Positions 1 through 5,187 of a DNA stretch of 5,285 nt are shown in pieces; within the stretch, counting starts at the first letter, position 1, and every line of letters starts with the position of its first letter. This DNA comes from Bacillota bacterium (GTDB lineage Bacteria; Bacillota; DTU025): the NCBI GenBank assembly GCA_003456765.1, contig DMOT01000033.1:1-5285 (forward strand), in the 5' to 3' direction. The notes under the pieces are model-generated. The model was given only the letters and a program-made list of their open reading frames with translations, did not search any database and was not told where the DNA came from. A program made the translations under genes and the position numbers.

Positions 1-382
1 ATTCAGGGAAATAGCGAACAACATGGGCTATTCCGAGCTTTACACCATTGGAATTGCATGCTTCAATCATGGCATTGGCATCATCGACTGTAAGTGCAAT
101 GGGCTTCTCGCAAAAAACATGCTTTCCGTGGCTTGCGGCAAGCTCCACTGCTTCTCTATGCAGATAAGTTGGAAGGCAGACATCGACAACATCCACTTCC
201 TGATCGCGAAAAGCGGAGCCTGGATCAGTCGTGGCGATGGCGCCACAGGCGGCTGCAAGACGGGCAGCCCTGCTGTGATCTTTATCTACTACATACTTCA
301 TTTGAGCTTCGCCGGATCTCATGTACCGTTCCATATGGACCCGGCCCATAGTGCCGGCTCCCCAAACAGCTACTGTGTGCAC
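1..382 (-). CDS. Gfo/Idh/MocA family NAD(P)-dependent oxidoreductase, N-terminal part (runs off the window)
   Basis: Reading leftward from a GTG at 382-380, 127 codons stay open to the window edge, so the C-terminal part is missing. The visible part is the Rossmann NAD(P)-binding domain. It has a dinucleotide loop GAGTMG at residues 8-13, the stretch VDVVDVCLPTYLHREAV at about 63-79, and the family signature EKP at 92-94, in which Lys93 is the expected catalytic lysine. The edge segment AHVVRYFPE (119-127) is typical of the start of the second domain. Members oxidise or reduce sugars, inositols and related polyols in the cytoplasm; the substrate cannot be told from this half. An in-frame GTG one codon upstream (385-383) is an alternative start. 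I prefer 382 because it lies 8 nt from the AAGGAGG, the same spacing as in the 609-1592 gene. The 223-nt gap to the upstream propeller gene suggests its own transcription unit. Confidence 0.93.
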   Translation of the reverse strand, partial: MHTVAVWGAGTMGRVHMERYMRSGEAQMKYVVDKDHSRAARLAAACGAIATTDPGSAFRDQEVDVVDVCLPTYLHREAVELAASHGKHVFCEKPIALTVDDANAMIEACNSNGVKLGIAHVVRYFPE

Positions 383-390
383 CACAGCAC

Positions 391-397
391 CCTCCTT
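391..397 (-). promoter_or_regulatory. Ribosome binding site of the Gfo/Idh/MocA gene
   Basis: The minus strand reads AAGGAGG, a full match to the anti-Shine-Dalgarno. It is 5 nt from the first GTG and 8 nt from the second. It is the evidence for a GTG start here, since no ATG lies at a usable distance. Confidence 0.85.
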
Positions 398-416
398 AGC
401 AGTTCAAGCCCGTATC

Positions 417-452
417 AGGCCGAGTCGGCCTCCAGACTCCGCAAGTCGCGGA
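417..452. repeat. Pair of palindromes upstream of the oxidoreductase gene, possible operator
   Basis: Positions 417-431 are a perfect odd palindrome, AGGCCGA-G-TCGGCCT (7-bp arms, one central base). Positions 438-452 are a second inverted repeat, TCCGC-AAGTC-GCGGA (5-bp arms). The centres, 424 and 445, are 21 bp apart, about two helical turns, and both contain AGTCG in the same register. They lie 20-55 bp upstream of the RBS, so they could be tandem operator sites or small hairpins in the leader RNA. No U-tract follows on the minus strand, so a terminator is unlikely. The binding protein is unknown. Confidence 0.4.
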
Positions 453-608
453 CATGGTGCCCGCCTCCAGCTTCGTACTAGATGCTTCCAGTCAATCCCA
501 TGATTAGCCTGGTTTGTGTACTGTGATCCCACATGTCAACAGGCTCCTGTCTGGATCGGTGTGTTCAGAAGTCTGAAGATGCGAGTTCGAATGGTCTCAA
601 TACGTCGC

Positions 609-1592
609 CTACTTAGGTGTGCGCATCACCGCTATTGCAACTATGGCAGCGACAACGCCTAGCCCGGCAAGGACGGCTATGACAGGACCCTTCTTGCCGC
701 CAAGGGCGGCCCGTTCGGCCTCTAGCAGCTCTGGGGATTTCTCCATATACCAGAGATCCCAGCCTCCGGCGCCTCCCTCTCTCTTGTTCGCGGAGAAGAA
801 GAAGAACCTGTCATTAATCGTAGGTTCGCGCTCTGCCACTTCGGTGTTGATCGGCGCTCCAAGGTTGACCGGAGTGGCGTTCTCATCCTCTGCGACCCAC
901 AGGTCGTAGTTGCCCAGCGTGCCCTCGCGGTTGCTGTCAAGCCAGATGCGACCAGCATGATCCACGAATACACTCCACTCGTCGCTCTCGCTGTTGATCG
1001 GAGCGCCCAGGTTCACGGGATCCTGCCATACCCCATCCACTTTGACGGATTTCCATATGTCGCGCTTGCCCACCTCGGTGTCAGGGTTATAGGGGAATTT
1101 GGAGACTATGTATGCTACAGTCTCATCTTCGTTTACGTTTATTGCCCACTCCTGGATGTCGGTGCTAAGCTCTATGATTACTTCCGGCTCTCCCCATTCG
1201 CCCTTCTCCTCGTCCCACTCGGAACGGTAGAAGTCATAGTCGCTGATGGGGTCATAACGCGCGAAATAGAGAACCTTTCCGCCTGCAACAACACACGGGT
1301 AGACTTCATTGGCCCCAGTGTTGATCGGGCCCGGAACAGGCTCCGGTTCCGACCATTTCCCTGTAGCCTCGTCAAAAGTTGAGGAGTAGATGTCGTAATT
1401 CTTTGCGAAGTACATAGTATTGCCTGCCAGATACGGCATCCTCTCTGTGTCGCCAGTGGAATGCTCCCAGAGCATGGGTTCGCTCCACCCGGCGAAGATG
1501 TCGGCCGCCGACGCCGAAGCACCTGCGCTAATCATCAGTAGTACAGCTGCTACGGCGGCGATTACGACAATCGCTCGTGTCTTTTTGAACAT
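609..1592 (-). CDS. Secreted, membrane-anchored WD40-like (PD40) beta-propeller repeat protein
   Basis: This 327-residue protein has a Sec signal peptide (positive MFKKTR, hydrophobic stretch about 8-23, likely cleavage after ASASA near residue 29). A repetitive beta-rich body spans about 34-288. Repeats carry the PD40/TolB-like hallmark of Asp, an aliphatic or aromatic residue, then Tyr or Trp (DIY 67, DFY 120, DIW 178, DLW 230, DLW 279). These are mostly followed by W-x-x-P and a loop like NLGAPINSE (194-202, 243-251), which indicates about five blades. After an acidic helix (about 286-297) comes a hydrophobic segment at 303-323 and a short basic tail, RTPK. The propeller is therefore expected outside the cell, held by a C-terminal membrane anchor. 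Such propellers usually bind ligands or partner proteins; no catalytic motif is visible. The ATG at 1592 is supported by a strong RBS 8 nt upstream. It is divergent from the ROK regulator, which may control it (inference). Confidence 0.88.
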   Translation of the reverse strand: MFKKTRAIVVIAAVAAVLLMISAGASASAADIFAGWSEPMLWEHSTGDTERMPYLAGNTMYFAKNYDIYSSTFDEATGKWSEPEPVPGPINTGANEVYPCVVAGGKVLYFARYDPISDYDFYRSEWDEEKGEWGEPEVIIELSTDIQEWAINVNEDETVAYIVSKFPYNPDTEVGKRDIWKSVKVDGVWQDPVNLGAPINSESDEWSVFVDHAGRIWLDSNREGTLGNYDLWVAEDENATPVNLGAPINTEVAEREPTINDRFFFFSANKREGGAGGWDLWYMEKSPELLEAERAALGGKKGPVIAVLAGLGVVAAIVAIAVMRTPK

Positions 1593-1600
1593 GACTGCAC

Positions 1601-1609
1601 CCTCCTTTT
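1601..1609 (-). promoter_or_regulatory. Ribosome binding site of the propeller gene
   Basis: The minus strand reads AAAAGGAGG, ending 8 nt before the ATG at 1592. It fixes the start and rules out the longer open frame that reaches back to 1873, because that frame contains the likely promoter. Confidence 0.85.
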
Positions 1610-1616
1610 GATCTGT

Positions 1617-1663
1617 GGCGCCACTAGAAGCGCCTGTAGAACAACCGGAGCGTTGCCCCGGTT
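1617..1663 (-). promoter_or_regulatory. Two stem-loops in the leader RNA of the propeller gene
   Basis: On the minus-strand transcript, 1663-1643 forms a 9-bp stem (AACCGGGGC with GCUCCGGUU, one G-U pair, loop AAC). Then 1634-1617 forms a 5-bp GGCGC/GCGCC stem with an 8-nt loop. The second ends 7 nt before the RBS. With the predicted promoter, the leader is about 180 nt, long for a simple gene. I matched it to no known riboswitch class. It could modulate translation or stabilise the mRNA, or be incidental. Confidence 0.4.
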
Positions 1664-1781
1664 ATCCTTCCTGACAAGAATGGGGAAAGCAATGTTCCAA
1701 ACCCTGGGGCCGGATGCGTTTCTACGACAGTCGAACATACTGATACCAGCTCCATTGCCACCGCCATTCCAATGTACTATT

Positions 1782-1810
1782 AATATACCACCCAGGTTCA
1801 ATGGAGTCAA
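1782..1810 (-). promoter_or_regulatory. Sigma70-type promoter for the propeller gene
   Basis: On the minus strand, TTGACT (1810-1805) and TATATT (1787-1782) are separated by exactly 17 bp, matching the consensus at 5/6 and 5/6 positions. Transcription would start near 1775, leaving a leader of about 180 nt. This is the best promoter in the window. Confidence 0.7.
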
Positions 1811-1874
1811 TAAATTCCCCTTTCTCAGGAAGCGTCCAGTTGAGAGGCTGTTTGGTTTCCGCCCCATCTTCATG

Positions 1875-1903
1875 TTGCATTGTCACTTAACTTGCCATAT
1901 GAT
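1875..1903 (+). promoter_or_regulatory. Candidate promoter for the ROK regulator gene
   Basis: TTGCAT (1875-1880), a 17-bp spacer and TATGAT (1898-1903) give a good -10 but a poor -35. An overlapping alternative is TTGTCA (1880-1885) with TTAGAT (1903-1908). Transcription would begin near 1910, about 145 nt before the regulator's ATG. The -35 boxes of this and the leftward promoter are about 65 bp apart, which suits shared control from the 1610-2055 intergenic region. Confidence 0.4.
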
Positions 1904-1908
1904 TAGAT

Positions 1909-1933
1909 AAAGGCATTTCGTCCAAAGGCATTT
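1909..1933. repeat. Direct repeat AAAGGCATTT, possible operator at the regulator's transcription start
   Basis: AAAGGCATTT occurs at 1909-1918 and exactly again at 1924-1933, a 15-bp period. The copies start 5 bp after the candidate -10 box, that is, about +1 to +24, where a repressor would block transcription. Autoregulation by the adjacent ROK protein is plausible but unproven; ROK operators are usually inverted repeats. Confidence 0.35.
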
Positions 1934-2042
1934 TGTTATGTCGCGAATTTACTTGATGTATTCAAACAGGCCGCCGCAAGCATAGCTCCTGCGACGATAC
2001 GTAGCCGCCCTGGGCAGATGATCCCTGAGAACTACATATGAA

Positions 2043-2047
2043 GAGGT
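2043..2047 (+). promoter_or_regulatory. Ribosome binding site of the ROK regulator gene
   Basis: GAGGT, within AAGAGGTAAG, ends 8 nt before the ATG at 2056. A competing ATG at 2052 is out of frame, 4 nt from the site, and reaches a stop after 17 codons, so 2056 is chosen. Confidence 0.6.
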
Positions 2048-2055
2048 AAGCATGT

Positions 2056-3168
2056 ATGAAACCCAAACGGACTGCCGACTCTGCATTGGCAAAGAAGTTG
2101 AATAGGGCGGTGGTAATAGACTGTATCGAAAAGTACGGTGCGCTTTCCCGTGCCGACATCGCCAGGCTCACAATGCTCAGCCCGTCCACGGTATCCAGCA
2201 TCGTAGCAGAGCTTGTTGACCTGGGCATAGTCCTCGAGTCAAAGGGGACGGCTGCAAGCAGCGGAGGGCGACGTCCGATCTTGCTTGACCTCAACGCATC
2301 TGCAAGCTGCGCTGCTGTAGTCGACGTTCAGGTATCCAGAGTCCTCTATGGCGTTGTGGATCTGGCTGGCAAACCGATCTGGACTGCCAAGGAAGAGGTT
2401 GACCTCTCAAGCCCCGAAGCCACCTTCCATCAGGTCTTTCAGATCGTGGCCAAAACCCTTGCAAGGCTGCCTCGAACAGGCGCGCCTGCAGCAGGAATCG
2501 GTGTATCCATCCCCGGCATTGTAGACACGAACACCGGCACTGTCATCAAGTCAACACGGCTCAAATGGAAGGAGCTGCCCCTTGCCAACCGCCTTGAACA
2601 GGAGTTTTCTTTGCCCGTCTATGTCGACAGAGATGTGCGTGCCGCCGCGTGGGGCGAGCGCTTGTATGGCCTGGCCCGAAGCGCCGACGATTTTGTGTAT
2701 GTGATGGTGGGCAAGGGGGGCCTCGGAGCAGGCCTCATCCTGGGGGGCAGATCATACGTCGGCGCAAGAATGCAAGCAGGCGAATTGGGACACATGACCG
2801 TCGATATCCACGGAAAAGAGTGTTCGTGCGGAAACACAGGTTGCCTGGTAACACTCACCTACCCGGCCATCGACGAAGTCAGGCGGTACAACGAGAAGGA
2901 TCCCATAATTGATTGCGCTGCCATCGGAATCCTGAACCTCATGAACCTGCTCGATCCGGAGCTTGTGGTTCTTGGAGGAGACATAGGTCAGGAACCCGCC
3001 TTTGTGGAGCAGGTCGAGAAGGTAGTGCAAGAGCGCACGTTCTTGACTCCGCGCAAGAATGTCCGGCTAGTCGCTTCCCAGCTTGGCGAGATAGGCATTG
3101 TTCTTGGCCTTGCAGGACTCGTATTCGACAAGTTCTACTGGAAGCGCGCTTTTGGGAATGTGGGCTAA
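2056..3168 (+). CDS. ROK family transcriptional regulator (NagC/XylR/Mlc type) with shortened C-terminal lobe
   Basis: This 370-residue protein has an N-terminal winged helix-turn-helix (about 15-65, LSRADIARLTMLSPSTVSSIV region, then wing GGRRP at 70-74) fused to a ROK sugar-kinase-like domain. It keeps the zinc and sugar-binding signature GELGH (242-246) and CSCGNTGC (256-263), so His246, Cys256, Cys258 and Cys263 can form the structural zinc site. Asp193, equivalent to the kinase catalytic Asp, is present. The N-terminal phosphate loop, normally DxGxT, is DVQVS (90-94), so kinase activity is unlikely and a repressor role fits. Two oddities stand out. The usual GCLE is GCLV (Val265). The stretch from there to ILNLMNLLDPELVVLGG is only 26 residues, against about 58 in E. 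coli Mlc as I recall it, although the frame is intact. It probably senses a sugar or sugar phosphate and controls the divergent propeller gene and/or the downstream hydrolase (inference). Confidence 0.93.
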   Translation: MKPKRTADSALAKKLNRAVVIDCIEKYGALSRADIARLTMLSPSTVSSIVAELVDLGIVLESKGTAASSGGRRPILLDLNASASCAAVVDVQVSRVLYGVVDLAGKPIWTAKEEVDLSSPEATFHQVFQIVAKTLARLPRTGAPAAGIGVSIPGIVDTNTGTVIKSTRLKWKELPLANRLEQEFSLPVYVDRDVRAAAWGERLYGLARSADDFVYVMVGKGGLGAGLILGGRSYVGARMQAGELGHMTVDIHGKECSCGNTGCLVTLTYPAIDEVRRYNEKDPIIDCAAIGILNLMNLLDPELVVLGGDIGQEPAFVEQVEKVVQERTFLTPRKNVRLVASQLGEIGIVLGLAGLVFDKFYWKRAFGNVG

Positions 3169-3201
3169 CTGGGTGTACCCGGTCCGCAATCGTTCCCGTA
3201 C

Positions 3202-3233
3202 GGCGAGGGTTCTCCAAGCGGCAGCCCATCGCC
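3202..3233 (+). other. Stem-loop after the ROK regulator gene
   Basis: GGCGAGGGTT (3202-3211) can pair with AGCCCATCGCC (3223-3233), giving 10 pairs with one bulged A and one G-U, around an 11-nt loop. No T-tract follows, so it is not a standard intrinsic terminator. Transcription may continue into the hydrolase gene. It could be an mRNA-processing or stability hairpin. Confidence 0.35.
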
Positions 3234-3263
3234 TCAAGTTCACAAAGAGTCAATTCCATTAAC

Positions 3264-3326
3264 TAAGGAGGGAAGGCGCTCTTTCCCGTACGCGGTGCGG
3301 GATGGTGCTGAGCGCCACATGGCATG
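3264..3326 (+). promoter_or_regulatory. Structure-bridged ribosome binding site of the secreted hydrolase gene
   Basis: A strong Shine-Dalgarno, TAAGGAGGG (3264-3272), has no ATG, GTG or TTG at normal spacing. The gene's ATG is at 3324, 51 nt further on, and has no purine-rich site of its own directly upstream. The intervening RNA can fold: GGCGCTC (3275-3281) pairs perfectly with GAGCGCC (3310-3316), enclosing TCCCGTAC (3284-3291) paired with GTGCGGGA (3295-3302, one G-U). With this hairpin formed, 2 + 7 unpaired nt separate the site from the ATG. Bacteriophage T4 has known cases of a hairpin bringing a distant site to a start. A competing fold, GGGAA (3270-3274) with TTCCC (3283-3287), would hide the end of the site, so the region could act as a switch (inference). 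Confidence 0.55.
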
Positions 3327-4715
3327 AAGAAGGGGATGTCACGAATCGCCATGTTGTTATGTAGTATTGTCGCCGTTGCGCTGGTATTTGCATTAGGAGC
3401 AACTACATCAGCAGGCAGCGGGAATCCTGTCGCTGCCGATCGAGATGGGCAACGGGCCCTGGCCAGGTATGTTGTATACATTAACTGGGACGCCTGCGCG
3501 TATCGGTACTATGAGTGGGCCAATGCACCCGGTGAACCGGGCACGCCAAACCTCAATTATCTTGCTTCGCGGGGCGCGCTTTTCACCAATGCCCGCAACG
3601 GCCTGCCGGGCATCACCAACCCGATGCAAACAAGCATCGTTACCGGCACCTGGCCGGCCGTGCACGGCAATACCTACCGATATTATGACCCGGCCGAAAA
3701 TCTTGTGAAAGAGACGGGCCGCCACAACGATGCCGAAACCATTGCCGAGGTTGTAGAGAAGAGCGGATTGCCGTGCGCATCGGTGCAGCAGTTCATGTTG
3801 CAGGGACGGGGAACCTATCCGGACGACCCGCACCACCTCTACATACAGCCGGGAGCTGGATGGTTGAAGCGGGTAGTGGAAGCGGAGAAGATTCTCAACT
3901 GCAAGCCTGTATTCGGAATGAACATGAAGATGATAACCCCTGCCGAAATGCCGCGATTCCTGGCTATCTACGCCGATGATCTGGATGCGGCGGGCCACAA
4001 TAACTCTCCCGGTTACGGGTTCTCTGTGGCAAGGGACTACGATTCATGGAAGGCGAAAATGACCAAGGTAATGGTGTCGATGGACGAAGGCCTGGGGAGG
4101 CTGATCGACGCACTCAAGGCTCTGGGGATCTTCGAGGAGACTGCGATTATCCTCACAGCCGACCACGGCATGACGCCCTACTGGGGACCGTCGAGCCTCC
4201 AAGACTTGATAAAGACCGTAGAAGCCCTCGGGTACAAGTGCGAGTTTCTGGGCAAAGGCGGCCGGGCCAGAAAGGATACTGATGTAGTGCTGGTCAGCGC
4301 CGGCCTTTCTGTACAATTCTACTTCAGAAACGAAATTACGAAGGCCCAGTATGACAAGGTTGTAAGTGCGGTAGCCTCACAGCCGTACGTTGGCGGGCAC
4401 TTCACCCAGGACGAACTGAGGGAAGCCGGAGCCCATCCTTCGCTTGGGTCGCTTCTCATCTGGCCCGAACCGCCCAACCATTTCCACACTTCCGGGAAGC
4501 TCCTCGGCCTTGGCGGACAGCATGACTCAGCCGAAGACTCTTCCAGGCATGTGTTCATGCTCGTGAGCGGAGCAGGCGTAAAGCATGGAGTGGTAATCGA
4601 TTCACCCGTCGAGATCATCGATGCAGCGCCAACCATGTCGAGGCTTATGGGCCTCAGGCCTCCGGCAAACGCAACGGGACGAGTGCTCTATGAGGCGCTG
4701 GAGGTGGATGAGTAG
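3324..4715 (+). CDS. Secreted alkaline phosphatase superfamily protein (type I phosphodiesterase/nucleotide pyrophosphatase-like)
   Basis: This 463-residue protein has a Sec signal peptide (MKKGMSR, hydrophobic about 8-25, likely cleavage after TTSA near residue 30), so it should act outside the membrane. The two-metal site of the nucleotide pyrophosphatase/phosphodiesterase branch can be followed in full. Asp56 lies in INWDA. Thr98 lies in GITNP, followed by IVTGTWPAVHG (105-115), and sits where the nucleophile lies in NPP enzymes. Asp221 and His225 lie in DLDAAGHNNSPG, Asp280-His281 in TADHGM, and His400 in GGQHDS. The end (about 423-453, VVIDSPVEIIDAAPTMSRLMGL then GRVL) is typical of the fold. 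It should hydrolyse phosphomonoesters or phosphodiesters with Zn-type metals; the substrate is unknown. It follows the ROK gene by 155 nt on the same strand and may be cotranscribed. The frame closes 12 nt upstream of the ATG at 3324. ATG 3336 is an alternative but has no better RBS. Confidence 0.92.
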   Translation: MKKGMSRIAMLLCSIVAVALVFALGATTSAGSGNPVAADRDGQRALARYVVYINWDACAYRYYEWANAPGEPGTPNLNYLASRGALFTNARNGLPGITNPMQTSIVTGTWPAVHGNTYRYYDPAENLVKETGRHNDAETIAEVVEKSGLPCASVQQFMLQGRGTYPDDPHHLYIQPGAGWLKRVVEAEKILNCKPVFGMNMKMITPAEMPRFLAIYADDLDAAGHNNSPGYGFSVARDYDSWKAKMTKVMVSMDEGLGRLIDALKALGIFEETAIILTADHGMTPYWGPSSLQDLIKTVEALGYKCEFLGKGGRARKDTDVVLVSAGLSVQFYFRNEITKAQYDKVVSAVASQPYVGGHFTQDELREAGAHPSLGSLLIWPEPPNHFHTSGKLLGLGGQHDSAEDSSRHVFMLVSGAGVKHGVVIDSPVEIIDAAPTMSRLMGLRPPANATGRVLYEALEVDE

Positions 4716-4752
4716 GGGTTTATTGTGTCGGCATGGCAACTATACTCCTCTT

Positions 4753-4798
4753 GTGAAGGTGGGGTCGGGCCAGGTTTATGGCTCCGCTCCACCTTCAC
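4753..4798 (+). terminator. Long hairpin after the hydrolase gene, candidate terminator
   Basis: GTGAAGGTGG (4753-4762) pairs perfectly with CCACCTTCAC (4789-4798). The stem continues with 3 pairs including two G-U (4763-4765 with 4786-4788), then, after a mismatch, 6 more pairs (4767-4772 with 4779-4784) around the loop GGTTTA. It begins 38 nt after the hydrolase stop codon. The following CTATTCCCTTC is only moderately T-rich, so termination may be weak. Alternatively it is a dispersed REP-like palindrome, since the arm contains GGGGTC, or a scar at the junction with the gene remnant that follows. Confidence 0.5.
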
Positions 4799-5077
4799 CT
4801 ATTCCCTTCATCTACCTGCAACAGCCATCGTCATACGATAACCGAAGACGTTCTGGGGCATGCAGACTCCCCTGCCTGCCAGGAGCTGATGATGAAGTAC
4901 CTGTACATGGGCACTCAGGTCGACTCCCACGGGATGCCTGGCAACGTCGGATACTACGTCGGCACAACCATGGTCAGAGACCTCATGGCCGAAGGGATTG
5001 ACCTGCACGAGCTGACAGCCATGCCCGGGAGGGAAGTCATACGGCTCTGGAAGGGGATCAAAGGCTCCGGAGGATAG
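4778..5077 (+). pseudogene. Gene remnant: C-terminal fragment of a protein, possibly DUF2268-like
   Basis: An open frame of 99 codons ends at TAG 5075-5077. Its first 20 or so residues (His- and Ser-rich) come from the hairpin and look non-coding. From about residue 24 it looks like real protein: DSPACQELMMKYLYMG, then GNVGYYVGTTMVRDLM (55-70) and LHELTAMPGREVIRLW (76-91). The glycine- and tyrosine-rich helix followed by an ELT...P..E motif resembles my memory of C-terminal ends of DUF2268-type putative metalloproteases. No HExxH is present and nothing upstream could encode the rest, so I read it as a truncated remnant. The alternative is a small protein of about 61 residues starting at ATG 4892, with AGGAG (4881-4885) 6 nt upstream. 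Family assignment is tentative. Confidence 0.4.
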
Positions 5078-5157
5078 CCAATCAGCATGACTTGATCTTG
5101 GGACATAACATCGAGCAGGCAAAACACCATTTGAGCAAGAGTTTACAGACCCCCGGG

Positions 5158-5187
5158 CAAAGCCAAAGCCAAAGCCAAAGCCAAGGC
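5158..5187. repeat. Hexanucleotide tandem repeat (CAAAGC)4 plus CAAGGC
   Basis: Four perfect copies of CAAAGC (5158-5181) are followed by one variant copy, CAAGGC (5182-5187). The repeat sits in the 208-nt end region 5078-5285, where I find no convincing gene. Frames through it give low-complexity peptides (Lys-Ala, Lys-Pro, Gln-Ser on plus; Gly-Phe, Trp-Leu, Ala-Leu on minus) without supported starts. It could be a slippage-prone spacer or the edge of a gene lying outside the window. Confidence 0.7.

Noticed and set aside
534..539. Perfect TTGACA on the minus strand upstream of the oxidoreductase gene
   Set aside because: No acceptable -10 box lies 16-18 bp further on, so I do not call a promoter.
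564..577. Inverted repeat TTCAGA-AG-TCTGAA between the propeller and oxidoreductase genes
   Set aside because: Six-bp arms with a 2-nt gap cannot form a stable RNA hairpin and no T-tract follows; too little to call an operator or terminator.
1562..1873. 103-codon open frame on the minus strand across the control region
   Set aside because: It overlaps the start of the propeller gene, contains the predicted -10/-35 boxes, has no RBS and no protein-like pattern.
3336..3351. Internal ATGs as alternative hydrolase starts
   Set aside because: AAGGGG directly touches ATG 3336 and is 15 nt from ATG 3351; neither spacing is good, and the start at 3324 gives a better signal-peptide n-region.
4621..5001. 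126-codon plus-strand frame overlapping the hydrolase 3' end
   Set aside because: It lies inside the hydrolase gene in another frame, then crosses the hairpin; composition is Arg/Pro/Ser rich without motifs.
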